Source: VRUE01 sp963712595 (GTDB lineage Bacteria > Actinomycetota > Thermoleophilia > Solirubrobacterales > 70-9). Taken from it: a DNA stretch of 64,000 nt. A program made the translations under genes and the position numbers. The stretch is taken from contig CAVQIM010000001.1 in NCBI GenBank assembly GCA_963712595.1, positions 682,001 to 746,000 of the forward strand, read 5' to 3'. A model generated the notes under the pieces. That model had not been told where the DNA came from. It saw nothing but the letters and a program-made list of their open reading frames with translations, and made no database searches. This document shows positions 1 through 10,569 of the stretch, one piece after another; the stretch's first letter is position 1; every line of letters begins with the position of its first letter.

Positions 1-1281
1 TACGGCTCGGCCCGCATTGCCGGCAAACAGACGCAGGTATGCCGCCGGGCGACGGCGTCGCGGACCCAGCGCGGCCGCGATCGCCACCGCGGCCATCGCG
101 CGCCTCAGCCGGCCCCGGCTCCTGCGCCAGCGCCACAGCCGACTCCGGTCCCGGCGCCCACCCCGGCGCCTGCTCCCGCTCCGACTCCGGCCCCTTCGCC
201 TACTCCCACCCCTGCCCCCACTCCGCAGCCCTCGCCAACCCCCGCTCCAACGCCCTCCCCAGCGCCCACGCCCACCCCGGCGCCTGCCCCCACCCCAACA
301 CCCTCCTCCGGCCCGATCTACTGGGGCGCCTGGATCGGCAGCCAGTTCACCGGCACCGAAGCCCCCTGGGACATGAACGCCGTCTCCTCCTTCGAGGCGA
401 TGGCGCAGAAGAAGGTCTCGCTGGTCCAGTTCGCCTCGCCCTTCGCCGACTGCAATCGCTCGCCGTGCTCCTTCTACGGCTTTCCCACCACGCCGATGGA
501 AAACATCCGCAAGCACGGGTCGATCCCCTTCTTCAGCTGGAGCTCGCAGTCGACCCCGTCGAGCCTCAACGAGCCCAACTTCCAGCTCTCCGACGTGATC
601 TCGGGGACGTATGACTCCTACATCCGCAGCTTCGCCACCGCCGCGAAGAACTGGGGCCACCCCTTCTTCCTGCGCTTCAACTGGGAGATGAACGGCAACT
701 GGTTCCCCTGGTCCGAGGGCGTCAACGGCAACAAGAGCGGCGAATACGTCACCGCCTGGCGCCACGTCCACGACATCTTCACCTCGGTCGGTGCCACCAA
801 CGCCTCCTGGGTCTGGTGCCCCAACATCGATCCGAACAAAGAATTCCGCGACATCGCCCCGATGTACCCGGGTGACGCCTACGTCGACTGGACCAGCCTC
901 GACGGCTACAACTGGGGCCTGGCTCCCTACCGGCCGGCTGGGTGGAGAACCTTCGACCAGCTCTACAGCTCCAGCTATCACCGCATCGTCGACACGATCG
1001 CCCCCTCGAAGCCGATGGCGATCGGCGAGGTCGGCTCGACCGAGTACGGCGGCTCGAAGGCGGCCTGGATCAAAGACATGCTGGCGAAACTGCCGACCAG
1101 CTACCCCAAGATCCGCGGCCTGCTCTGGTTCAACCGCCACGCCGAGGGCGAACCGATGGACTGGTCGATCGAGACCTCGAGCAGCTCGATCGGCGCCTTC
1201 GCAGCCGGCATCCAGAGCTCGGCCTACGCCGGCAACCAGTTCGGCTCGCTGCCCTTTGGCGCGATCGCGCCGGCGAGCTGA
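1..1281 (+). CDS. GH26-type secreted glycoside hydrolase (beta-mannanase-like), 5' partial
   Basis: The frame is open from the first base, so the N-terminus and signal peptide lie outside the window. A basic segment (RGRDRHRGHR) is followed by a Pro/Ala/Thr-rich linker (about codons 35-100) and then a catalytic domain starting at IYWGAWIGSQFTGTEAPWDM. FFLRFNWEMNGNWFPW carries the presumed acid/base Glu and AIGEVGST the presumed nucleophile Glu of a clan GH-A, GH26-like barrel. Family members cleave beta-1,4-mannan or related glucans outside the cell; the substrate here is inferred from family only. It is the first of five tandem paralogues and is nearly identical in its catalytic domain to the next gene, which implies recent duplication. 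A Met in the middle (373) would remove the conserved start of the barrel, so it is not the start. Confidence 0.85.
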   Translation, partial: YGSARIAGKQTQVCRRATASRTQRGRDRHRGHRAPQPAPAPAPAPQPTPVPAPTPAPAPAPTPAPSPTPTPAPTPQPSPTPAPTPSPAPTPTPAPAPTPTPSSGPIYWGAWIGSQFTGTEAPWDMNAVSSFEAMAQKKVSLVQFASPFADCNRSPCSFYGFPTTPMENIRKHGSIPFFSWSSQSTPSSLNEPNFQLSDVISGTYDSYIRSFATAAKNWGHPFFLRFNWEMNGNWFPWSEGVNGNKSGEYVTAWRHVHDIFTSVGATNASWVWCPNIDPNKEFRDIAPMYPGDAYVDWTSLDGYNWGLAPYRPAGWRTFDQLYSSSYHRIVDTIAPSKPMAIGEVGSTEYGGSKAAWIKDMLAKLPTSYPKIRGLLWFNRHAEGEPMDWSIETSSSSIGAFAAGIQSSAYAGNQFGSLPFGAIAPAS

Positions 1282-1370
1282 CCACCTTAATTTTGCTGAT
1301 GCTCTAACGCTCGCTAGTCTGAGGCCGGGAGGCCTTCCAGCGAGGGTTTGACTCGTTGCGGGGAGCGTGC

Positions 1371-2864
1371 ATGGAACCGACGAGTGCGGGTACATGGGCG
1401 CACAAGCTCCCGCGAAAACTCATGCTAGCCAGCCTCATCGCAATCCTGAGCACGTTCACGATCGGCACGGTCGGCACTGCCGCTGAGAGCGTCCCGGGTC
1501 GCGCCTGCTACGGCCCAGCACACACCGCAAGCAAGCAAGTGGGCGTCTGCCAGAGGGTGAGAACGTCGCGGACGCTGCGCGGACGCGATCGCCACCGAGG
1601 TCACCGCAAGCCCAAGCCAGCTCCTGAGCCGACGCTGCAGCCCGCTCCAGCTCCCACCCCCGCACCGGCGCCGGCATCCTCCCCAACCCCAGAGCCGGCG
1701 CGAGCGCCAACCGCGACGCCGGCCCCCGGTCGCTCCGCCGTCCCGGCAGCACCCGCGCCCACCCCATCCCCGTCTCCGACGCCTGCGCCCGCACCTGCCC
1801 CAACCCCGCCTCCGACTCCTGCGCCCGCGCCCAACCCGGTCCCAGCTCCGGAACCGGCTCCCACCCCCGCGCCGGCGCCAGCCCCTTCCTCCGGCCCGAT
1901 CTACTGGGGCGCCTGGATCGGCAGCCAGTTCACCGGCACCGAAGCCCCCTGGGACATGGGTGCGGTCTCCGCCTTCGAGGCGATGACCGAGAAGGAGGTC
2001 TCGCTCGTCCAGTTCGCCGCGCCCTTCGCCGACTGCAGCCGCTCGCCATGCTCCTTCTACGACTTTCCCACCGCGGCGATGGAGAACGTCCGCAGCCACG
2101 GGTCGATCCCCTTCTTCAGCTGGAGCTCGCAGTCGACTCCGTCGACCCTCAACGAGCCCGACTTCCAGCTCGCCGATGTGATCGGCGGCACCTACGACGA
2201 GCACATCCGCAGCTTCGCCGAAGCGGCCCGCGACTGGGGCCGCCCCTTCTTCCTGCGCTTCAACTGGGAGATGAACGGCAACTGGTTCCCCTGGTCGGAG
2301 GGCGTCAACGGAAACCAGCCCGGCGAGTACGTCACCGCCTGGCGCCACGTCCACGACATCTTCGCCTCGGTCGGCGCGACCAACACCACCTGGGTCTGGT
2401 GCCCCAACATCGATCCCGGCAAAGAATTCAGCGACATCGCGCCGATGTACCCGGGCGACGCCTACGTCGACTGGACCTGCCTCGACGGCTACAACTGGGG
2501 CCTGGCGCCCTACCGGCCGGCTGGCTGGAGGACCTTCGACCAGCTCTACAGCAACACCTACCACCGCATCGTCGAGGAAATCGCCCCCTCGAAGCCGATG
2601 GCGATCGGCGAGGTCGGCTCGACCGAGTACGGCGGCTCGAAGGCGGCCTGGATCCAGGAAATGCTGGAAAAGCTGCCGACCAGCTACCCGAAGATCCGCG
2701 GCCTGCTCTGGTTCAACCGCCACGCCGAGGGCGAACCGATGGACTGGTCGATCGAGACCTCGAGCAGCGCCATCAGCGCCTTCGCAGCTGGGATCCAAAG
2801 CCCGGCCTACGTCGGCAGTCAGTATGGGTCGCTGCCCCCCGGGGCGATTCAGCCCGCAGGCTGA
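1371..2864 (+). CDS. GH26-type secreted glycoside hydrolase with Pro-rich linker
   Basis: This is a 497-residue protein. I chose ATG 1371 because GGGGAG lies 5 bp upstream; an in-frame TTG at 1356 is less likely. It has an N-terminal hydrophobic signal (LMLASLIAILSTFTIGTVG), a basic stretch, about 110 residues of Pro-Ala-Thr repeats, and then the catalytic barrel with NWEMNGNWFPW (acid/base Glu) and IGEVGSTEYGGSK (nucleophile Glu). CSRSPCSF keeps two cysteines shared with the paralogues. The domain order matches the truncated gene upstream, including the linker, so the two are a recent duplicate pair. The linker probably separates the enzyme from a wall anchor or simply extends it; no carbohydrate-binding module is visible. 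Confidence 0.85.
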   Translation: MEPTSAGTWAHKLPRKLMLASLIAILSTFTIGTVGTAAESVPGRACYGPAHTASKQVGVCQRVRTSRTLRGRDRHRGHRKPKPAPEPTLQPAPAPTPAPAPASSPTPEPARAPTATPAPGRSAVPAAPAPTPSPSPTPAPAPAPTPPPTPAPAPNPVPAPEPAPTPAPAPAPSSGPIYWGAWIGSQFTGTEAPWDMGAVSAFEAMTEKEVSLVQFAAPFADCSRSPCSFYDFPTAAMENVRSHGSIPFFSWSSQSTPSTLNEPDFQLADVIGGTYDEHIRSFAEAARDWGRPFFLRFNWEMNGNWFPWSEGVNGNQPGEYVTAWRHVHDIFASVGATNTTWVWCPNIDPGKEFSDIAPMYPGDAYVDWTCLDGYNWGLAPYRPAGWRTFDQLYSNTYHRIVEEIAPSKPMAIGEVGSTEYGGSKAAWIQEMLEKLPTSYPKIRGLLWFNRHAEGEPMDWSIETSSSAISAFAAGIQSPAYVGSQYGSLPPGAIQPAG

Positions 2865-2952
2865 TCTCCACCCGTTTGTCAAGAGGACTAGAACAAACGT
2901 CCAGTTGAGCGGGCGTCGCTGAACCACCCGGCGAAGGCGCCGATGGCTGGGG

Positions 2953-4188
2953 GTGACCACAGCCAGCCGACACCGCCTCCTCGCCCCCGCCCTCCTCCTC
3001 CTCGCCCTGCTTCTTGCCGTCGTCTCCGCGAGCCCCGCCGCAGCCGCAAGCCGGGCCGGGCTCACCTCCGCCCGCAGCCTGGGCCAGCCGAGCAGCTGCC
3101 TGAAGCGGATTCCACCAGCGCGGGCAAAGCAGATGACGGAGGCGCAGAAAAAGCGGACGATGCAGAAGATGCGCAGCTGCCGCCGCCGCCTCGCGAGCAA
3201 GTCCACTGCGCCCGCCTCGACCCTGTACTGGGGAGCCTGGATCGGCTCTCAGCTGACCGGCACCGAAGCCCCGTGGGACATGGGCGCGGTCTCCAAGTTC
3301 GAAGAGAACGTCGGCAAGCAGCTCTCGCTGGTCCACTTCGCCGCTCCGTTCGCCGACTGCTCCTCCTCGCCCTGCTCCTTCTACAAGTTCCCCGCCAAGT
3401 CGATGGAAGACATCCGCGGCCATGGCGCGATCCCCTTCTTCAGCTGGAGCTCGCAGTCGACTCCGTCGACCCTCAACGAGCCCGACTTCCAGCTCGCCGA
3501 CGTGATCGGCGGCACCTACGACGACTACATCCGCAGCTTCGCGGAAGCGGCCCGCGACTGGGGCCACCCGTTCTTCCTGCGCTTCAACTGGGAGATGAAC
3601 GGCAACTGGTTCCCCTGGTCGGAGGGCGTCAACGGCAACAAGAGCGGCGAATCCGTCGCCGCCTGGCGCCACGTCCACGACATCTTTACGTCCGTCGGCG
3701 CCACCAATGTCTCCTGGGTCTGGTGCCCCAACGTCGACCCCGGCAACGAATTCAGCGATATCGCGCCGCTCTACCCAGGCGACGAGTACGTCGACTGGAC
3801 CAGCCTCGACGGCTACAACTGGGGCACGAACCCAGTCCGCCCGGCTCGCTGGATGACCTTCGACCAGCTCTACAGCTCGACCTACCACCGCATCGTCGAC
3901 ACGATCGCCCCCTCCAAGCCGATGGTGATCGGCGAGGTCGGCTCGACCGAGTACGGCGGCTCGAAGGCGACCTGGATCCAGGAAATGCTGAAGGACATCC
4001 CGACCGAGTACCCGGCGATACGCGGCCTGCTCTGGTTCGACAAGTACGTGCCGGGCGAAGACATGGACTGGCCGATCGACAGCAGCTCGAGCGCGACCAG
4101 CGCCTTTGCCTCCGGGATCCAGAGCTCCTCCTACGTCGGCAACCAGTATTCCTCGCTAGGTGCGGGCGCGATTCCGCCGCCGAGCTGA
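2953..4188 (+). CDS. GH26-type secreted glycoside hydrolase
   Basis: The gene encodes 411 residues from GTG 2953. The signal peptide is clear (RLLAPALLLLALLLAVVSASPAAAA). A basic, Cys-containing spacer of about 75 residues replaces the Pro-rich linker of the two upstream copies. The barrel begins at LYWGAWIGSQLTGTEAPWDM and has RFNWEMNGNWFPW and IGEVGSTEYGGSK with both presumed catalytic Glu. It shares long near-identical stretches with the upstream gene, such as the segment around SWSSQSTPSTLNEPDF. It lies 88 bp downstream of the previous gene on the same strand. Secreted GH26-like activity is inferred from family motifs; substrate specificity cannot be read from the sequence. Confidence 0.85.
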   Translation: MTTASRHRLLAPALLLLALLLAVVSASPAAAASRAGLTSARSLGQPSSCLKRIPPARAKQMTEAQKKRTMQKMRSCRRRLASKSTAPASTLYWGAWIGSQLTGTEAPWDMGAVSKFEENVGKQLSLVHFAAPFADCSSSPCSFYKFPAKSMEDIRGHGAIPFFSWSSQSTPSTLNEPDFQLADVIGGTYDDYIRSFAEAARDWGHPFFLRFNWEMNGNWFPWSEGVNGNKSGESVAAWRHVHDIFTSVGATNVSWVWCPNVDPGNEFSDIAPLYPGDEYVDWTSLDGYNWGTNPVRPARWMTFDQLYSSTYHRIVDTIAPSKPMVIGEVGSTEYGGSKATWIQEMLKDIPTEYPAIRGLLWFDKYVPGEDMDWPIDSSSSATSAFASGIQSSSYVGNQYSSLGAGAIPPPS

Positions 4189-4243
4189 GCAATCGCCCGC
4201 CCTTCCCTAAACTCCGCCGACTCGGTTGCCGAGGTTCATGCAT

Positions 4244-5308
4244 ATGAAGGCAGGCAGAGCAGGGGGGCATACCGGCGTCGTGGTCGTCTTGCTGGTCGCT
4301 GCCCTGCTTTTGCTCGCCGCGCCCGCCGCGGCCAAGCCGGGTAAGCGCGGGCTCTTCTGGGGAGCCTGGATCGGTCAACAGCTGACTGGCACCCAGCCGC
4401 CCTGGGACATGAGCGCCGTCTCAAACTTCGCCGAACGGGTCGACAAGGACCTCTCGACGATCGAGTTCGCCGCCCCGTTCGCCGACTGCTCCTTCCCGCC
4501 CTGCACGTTCTACCCCTTCCCGAACGAGGAGATGGCGAGCATCCGCCATTACGGCGCCGTGCCCTTCCTCAGCTGGAGCTCGCAGTCGACCCCATCGAGC
4601 ATCAACGAGCCGGACTTCCAGCTCGCCGATCTGCTCAGCGGCCAATACGACTCCTACATCCGCGAATTCGCCGCCGAAGCGGCGAATTGGGGCCACCCCT
4701 TCTTCCTGCGCTTCAACTGGGAGCCCAACGGCAACTGGTTCCCGTGGGGAGGGAGCGTCAACGGCAACAAGCCGGGTGAATACGTCTTCGCCTGGCAGCA
4801 CGTCCACAACCTCTTCGCCGAAGCGGGGGCGACCAACGCGACCTGGGTCTGGTGCCCCTACATAGACCTCCACAAGTTCGGGCCGATCGCCAGCTTCTAC
4901 CCCGGCGACGACTACGTCGACTGGACCTGCCTGGACGCCTACAACTGGGCCAACGCGCGCAGCCACCCAGTGCCCTGGAAGAGCTTCGACCAGATCTTCG
5001 GGGGCAGCTATCGCCAGATCGCGACCAAGATCGCGCCGCACAAGCCGATGGTGCTGGCGGAGATCGCCTCCAGCGGTGGCGGGCGGGCGAAGGCCGAATG
5101 GATCCGGGCCATGTTCACCTCGCTGCACACGAAATTCCCCCGGGTGCGTGGCCTGATTTGGTTCGATCAGGTTCAACAAGGGGTCTCATGGCCGCTGGAG
5201 ACCTCGCCCGAAGTCACGAACGCCTTCGCTTGGGGGCTGCAGCGGCACCCCTACCGGGACAACCGATACGGCTCGCTCACCGCAAGTCCGATCCAACCCC
5301 CACGTTGA
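4244..5308 (+). CDS. GH26-type secreted glycoside hydrolase, compact copy
   Basis: I chose ATG 4244 because GAGG lies 9 bp upstream; ATG 4238 and TTG 4226 are in frame but poorly spaced. The protein (354 residues) has a signal peptide (VVVVLLVAALLLLAAPAAAK) running straight into the barrel, with no linker. The acid/base motif is RFNWEPNGNWFPW, in which the Met after the catalytic Glu of the other copies is Pro. The nucleophile region is LAEIASSGGGRAK instead of IGEVGSTEYGG. It is thus the most divergent of the five at the active site while retaining both Glu residues, which suggests a different substrate or cleavage pattern (inference). Confidence 0.82.
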   Translation: MKAGRAGGHTGVVVVLLVAALLLLAAPAAAKPGKRGLFWGAWIGQQLTGTQPPWDMSAVSNFAERVDKDLSTIEFAAPFADCSFPPCTFYPFPNEEMASIRHYGAVPFLSWSSQSTPSSINEPDFQLADLLSGQYDSYIREFAAEAANWGHPFFLRFNWEPNGNWFPWGGSVNGNKPGEYVFAWQHVHNLFAEAGATNATWVWCPYIDLHKFGPIASFYPGDDYVDWTCLDAYNWANARSHPVPWKSFDQIFGGSYRQIATKIAPHKPMVLAEIASSGGGRAKAEWIRAMFTSLHTKFPRVRGLIWFDQVQQGVSWPLETSPEVTNAFAWGLQRHPYRDNRYGSLTASPIQPPR

Positions 5309-5415
5309 TCCGAGGAGAGCCGGGCGGCCGTATCAACCTCTGCCTGGCCGCATTGGCAGGAGGAAGTTCGCAGCAAACTATCCAAACCGGGGTTATCGAG
5401 CCGAGAGAGACAGGC

Positions 5416-6582
5416 GTGGAGCAGATCAGAAAACTTCGTCACCGCCATGCGCGCGCGTGCGTGGCCTTTGCCCTGCTGGCCACCGGCCTGCTCGTGCTGC
5501 CAGCGCTAGCAGCAGCCAAGAAGCACCCGCCGCGGCCGCTCTACTGGGGCGCTGCGATCGGCAGGCAGTTCACCGGTACACAGGCCCCCTGGGACATGAC
5601 CGCGGTCACGGACTTCGAGAACTCCGTCGGCAAGAACCTCTCGCTTCTTTCCTTCTACTCGCCTTTTGCCGACTGCAACCGCTCGCCATGTGAGTTCTTC
5701 GGCTTCCCCGGCGTGCCGATGGAGAACATCCGCCGACACGGCGCGATTCCCTTCTTCAGCTGGAGCTCCTCCGCTGCCACCAGGCATGAGATCAGGCAAC
5801 CCGCCTTCGCCCTGCGCCGAATCATCGACGGTAGCCATGACCCCTTCATCGAAAGCTTTGCCGAAAACGCGCGGGAATGGGGGCACCCGTTCTTCCTGCG
5901 CTTCGACTGGGAGATGAACGGCTTCTGGTTCCCCTGGGGGGAAGGGGTCAACGGCAACAAACGAGGTGAATTCGTCACCGCCTGGCGCCACGTCCACGAC
6001 ATCTTCTCCAGGCTCGGTGCCAACAACGCGACCTGGGTCTGGTGCCCGAACATCGCCCTCGCCCGCAGGCTGCAGAACCTGCGCCAGTTCTACCCGGGGG
6101 ACGAATACGTCGATTGGACCTGCCTCGACGGCTTCAACTGGGGAACGACTGGGCATTCGCCGGGCTGGCTCACCTTCGACGAAATCTTCGAATCCACCTA
6201 CCGCAGGTTGGCGAAGCTCGCCCCGAGCAAGCCGATGGTGATCGGCGAGTCCGCCTCCGAAGAGCGCGGCGGCTCGAAGGCCGCCTGGATCCGCAACACC
6301 CTGCGGGTCCTTCCCTCCCGGTATCCCAAGGTGCGGGCCTTCGTCTGGTTCGACGAAAAGAAACAGGCCCGCCACTGGCCCCTGAGCAGCTCGAAGTCCG
6401 CCCAGCGCGCCTTCAACAAGGAGATCGCGCGGGAAATCTTCATGCCCAACGTCTACAGCGGCCAGCCGGCCGGCAAGATCCTGCCCCCCACCTGGACCCC
6501 GCCGCCGCCCGAACCGATTCCGGTGCCCGGGCCGATCCCGGCACAGGAGTCGGCGACGGCAGAAGCGCCGTCTGAGTCGTAG
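5416..6582 (+). CDS. GH26-type secreted glycoside hydrolase with Pro-rich C-terminal tail
   Basis: The frame is open for a further 560 bp upstream, but that part only shadows the previous gene. GTG 5416 precedes a typical signal peptide (CVAFALLATGLLVLPALAAAK) and has a purine-rich GAGAGA upstream, so I place the start there (388 residues). The barrel starts at LYWGAAIGRQFTGTQAPWDM. Catalytic motifs are RFDWEMNGFWFPW and IGESASEERGGSK. Unlike its neighbours, the Pro-rich segment is at the C-terminus (PPTWTPPPPEPIPVPGP). It is the last gene of the tandem array and is followed by the structured intergenic repeat, then by convergent pckG. Confidence 0.83.
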   Translation: MEQIRKLRHRHARACVAFALLATGLLVLPALAAAKKHPPRPLYWGAAIGRQFTGTQAPWDMTAVTDFENSVGKNLSLLSFYSPFADCNRSPCEFFGFPGVPMENIRRHGAIPFFSWSSSAATRHEIRQPAFALRRIIDGSHDPFIESFAENAREWGHPFFLRFDWEMNGFWFPWGEGVNGNKRGEFVTAWRHVHDIFSRLGANNATWVWCPNIALARRLQNLRQFYPGDEYVDWTCLDGFNWGTTGHSPGWLTFDEIFESTYRRLAKLAPSKPMVIGESASEERGGSKAAWIRNTLRVLPSRYPKVRAFVWFDEKKQARHWPLSSSKSAQRAFNKEIAREIFMPNVYSGQPAGKILPPTWTPPPPEPIPVPGPIPAQESATAEAPSES

Positions 6583-6624
6583 ATAGGCGCTTCCAAAGTT
6601 CATTCTTCCGGGGCGGGTTGGCGG

Positions 6625-6780
6625 GGGGATGGCGGGTGCGCCTCCACGGGAATTGATGTCGCACGCGCCCGCCTTGCGGGCGCTTAGCGACGAGGTTGGA
6701 GCGCGGCTAACGCCGCGCAATGACCGGATTGCATTTCCGCCGCTTCGCGACATTCCCGCGGAGGCGCACCCGCCATCCCC
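6625..6780 (-). repeat. Structured repeat unit A (reverse orientation), left half of composite copy 1
   Basis: Arms 6625-6653 and 6752-6780 are complementary at 28 of 29 positions. On the minus strand the interior reads GTCGCGAAGCGGCGGAAATG, then CAATCCGGT, then two hairpins: GCGCGGC/GCCGCGC and a variable GCGCCCGC/GCGGGCGC. The same interior occurs in units B and D and partly in C. No coding sequence fits. The stems pair in each copy but differ in sequence between copies. Confidence 0.9.
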
Positions 6781-6968
6781 TCTCCAAAGCACACAAACTT
6801 CAAAGCCTCCCACTCGGAGCACTACAAGCTTCAAACCCTCGAGGTACGAAGCTCAAGCTCCCGATGGCGACGAGCTTCCAGGGAGTTGCTCGACGCGCCT
6901 ACATTGGTCTGAGCTTGTGAACCCTGAAAGCGGCTCCACAGCTCGAGCCGTGCTGAGACCCGTGTCGA
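6781..6968. other. Spacer between repeat units A and B
   Basis: This 188-bp stretch shows no convincing gene. Its last 55 bp (from GTGAACCCTGA to CCGTGTCGAG) resemble the bases just before unit D (from TTGAACCCTGA to CCGTGTTGAG), so the spacer edge belongs to the composite repeat. The rest has several AAGCTTCAAA-like fragments. Confidence 0.5.
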
Positions 6969-7114
6969 GCGGGAGGCTGGCCGCCCTGCAGGCGAATGTC
7001 GCGAAGCGGCCTATGCAATCCGGTGATTGCGCGGCCGCAGGCCGCGCTCCTCATTCACCCCACGCGCTTCGCGCGTGGGGTGTCAATTCGACTGCAGGGC
7101 GGCCAGCCTCCCGC
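6969..7114 (+). repeat. Structured repeat unit B (forward), right half of composite copy 1
   Basis: Arms 6969-6997 and 7086-7114 are complementary at 28 of 29 positions. The interior contains the conserved GTCGCGAAGCGG and ATGCAATCCGGT, then hairpin GCGCGGCCGCAGGCCGCGC and a second, locus-specific hairpin CCCCACGCGC/GCGCGTGGGG. It lies between two convergent genes (GH26 copy 5 and pckG). Confidence 0.9.
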
Positions 7115-7133
7115 CCACACCGAACCCGACCGC

Positions 7134-8949
<1,816 letters not shown>

Positions 8950-8957
<8 letters not shown>

Positions 8958-9255
8958 TGCCTCCGCTGAGTTTTATGACGCTGACGTCGGCGTTGTCGTT
9001 GAGGATCTTCAGCGTCGCGGTTTCGGTTTTGCCGCCGACCAAATTCACTGTGCAAGTAAACGTCGTGCCCTTCTCAACCTTTTGGTTGGACGGACATTCG
9101 ACCGAGGAAACCTTCGCGTTCAGCGATTTCGTCAGGTTGGCCTCGAGCGCCTCCTCGGTCTTGGTGCTGTCGATGACCGTTTCCCCGCAGCCGGCCAAAA
9201 GAGCCGCGATCGCAATTGCCCCCAGCAAGGGGCCGAGGCGCCCAGACAAGCTCAT
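8950..9255 (-). CDS. DUF4333 family lipoprotein
   Basis: The gene encodes 101 residues. The N-terminus is a lipoprotein signal with lipobox LLAGC (Cys near residue 23), so the protein is probably tethered to the outer face of the membrane. The rest matches DUF4333-type small actinobacterial proteins: two conserved Cys (VECPSNQKVEKGTTFTCTV) about 15 residues apart and a beta-rich tail. AGGGAGA precedes the ATG. Its stop overlaps the pckG start by 8 bp, so the two are probably co-transcribed, though no functional link is obvious. Molecular role unknown. Confidence 0.8.
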
Positions 9256-9351
9256 TGATCTCCCTTTTCGACGGGTTTCAAGGTCTGGGGAAGTATCCCA
9301 GGAGGGCCTCTGAACACGCTCTAGACCCGTTGGATAGGGTTCCGCGCCGCG

Positions 9352-10569
9352 ATGAGGTTCTTCGAGTACGAGGCACGCAAGATCGTCGAGCTGGCCGGGA
9401 TTCCGGTCACGAAGTATGGGTTCTGCGTGTCAGCTGACGAGGCGCGCAAGGTTGCCGAGGAGATCGGTGGGCCCGTCGTGATCAAGTCGCAGGTGTTGAG
9501 CGGGGGGCGGATGAAGGCCGGCGGCGTCAAGTTCGCCGACACGCCCGATCAGGCCGCCGCCCACGCCGAGGAGATCCTCAAGCTCGAGATCAACGGCCAC
9601 ATGCCGCGCGGCGTCCTCGTCGATCCCAAAGCCGAGATCAAGCAGGAGTACTACGCCGGGGTGGTCTGGGACGGCACCGCGAAGCAGCCCTTGATGCTGT
9701 TCAGCGACATGGGCGGGATCGACATCGAGGAGGTCGCCGAGCAGCACCCCGACCACGTCGGCCGGGGCCACGTCTCCAACCTGCTGCCGATCGCCGACTT
9801 CGAGGCCAAGCAGGTCGTCGCCGCGACCGGCGTCACCGGCTCGCAGCTGAACCGCGCCACCCCGGTCCTCGCCAAGCTCGCCCGCCTCTTCCGCGACAAC
9901 GACATGACCCTGGCCGAGATCAACCCCCTGGCCGAGCTCAGCGACGGCAGCTTCGTCGCCCTCGACGCCCACATGGAGATGGAGAACGAGGCCGTCGGGC
10001 GACAGAAGAAGCTGCTGCGCAAGCAGCTCGAGATCGCCGAGGACGACACCCGCGAGACCTACGAGCCCTCTGCCTTCGAGCGCAACGTCGCCGCGATCGA
10101 CGCCGCCGACCACCGCGGCGTGATCCAGGGCAAGGACCACGGCTTCGAAGGCAACCTCGGCCTCGTGATCGGCGCCGGCGGCGGCTCGCTGACCCTGACC
10201 GACGCGGTTCGCAGCCAGGGCGGCAAGCCCGCCAACTACTCCGAGATCGGCGGCAACCCCTCGGTCGCCAAGGCCTGCGGCCTGGCCAAGCAGGTGCTGG
10301 AAAAGGACGGGGTCGAGAAGATCGCGGTGATGATGTCGATCGTCTCCAACACCCGGGTCGACATCGTCGCCCGCGGCGTGATCAAGGCTTGCCTCGAGCT
10401 CGGCAAGGACCCCGGCGAGACGATCGCGATCTTCCGCATTCCGGGCGCCTGGGAGGACGAGGGCTTCAAGATCCTCGAGCGCTACGGAGTCGAGTACTGC
10501 GACCGCTCGGTCTCGATGTGGGAGGCGGCGGGACGCGCTGTCGCCAAGATCCAGGGAGCGCCAGCGTGA
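9352..10569 (+). CDS. sucC: Succinyl-CoA synthetase beta subunit (ADP/GDP-forming)
   Basis: The protein (405 residues) has the N-terminal ATP-grasp fold: it starts MRFFEYEARKIVELAGIPV, with VVIKSQVLSGGRMKAGGVKF around residues 43-62 and the metal-binding region LAEINPLAELSDGSFVALDAHMEME. The C-terminal CoA-ligase domain has GNLGLVIGAGGGSLTL. With the alpha subunit it makes ATP or GTP from succinyl-CoA in the TCA cycle. It overlaps sucD by 4 bp (GTGA). The protein is somewhat divergent from E. coli SucC, so an acetyl-CoA or malyl-CoA ligase paralogue is a minor alternative. Confidence 0.88.
   Translation: MRFFEYEARKIVELAGIPVTKYGFCVSADEARKVAEEIGGPVVIKSQVLSGGRMKAGGVKFADTPDQAAAHAEEILKLEINGHMPRGVLVDPKAEIKQEYYAGVVWDGTAKQPLMLFSDMGGIDIEEVAEQHPDHVGRGHVSNLLPIADFEAKQVVAATGVTGSQLNRATPVLAKLARLFRDNDMTLAEINPLAELSDGSFVALDAHMEMENEAVGRQKKLLRKQLEIAEDDTRETYEPSAFERNVAAIDAADHRGVIQGKDHGFEGNLGLVIGAGGGSLTLTDAVRSQGGKPANYSEIGGNPSVAKACGLAKQVLEKDGVEKIAVMMSIVSNTRVDIVARGVIKACLELGKDPGETIAIFRIPGAWEDEGFKILERYGVEYCDRSVSMWEAAGRAVAKIQGAPA

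Noticed and set aside
1601..1864. Gly-rich minus-strand frame in the Pro-rich linker
   Set aside because: It is the complement of the Pro-Ala-Thr linker codons and has no start signal or homology.
1621..1890. Repeats in the Pro-rich linker as a CRISPR or minisatellite
   Set aside because: The repeats are degenerate codons for Pro-Ala-Thr in a coding frame, with no spacer pattern. No CRISPR array was seen anywhere.
1425..3206. 593-codon open frame on the minus strand
   Set aside because: It is antisense to GH26 copies 2 and 3; its length comes from high GC and the Pro-rich repeat, and the protein is Arg/Gly-rich without motifs.
6583..7133. Protein-coding frames across the composite repeat
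   Set aside because: They read through hairpin arms in both directions and show no conserved peptide between copies.
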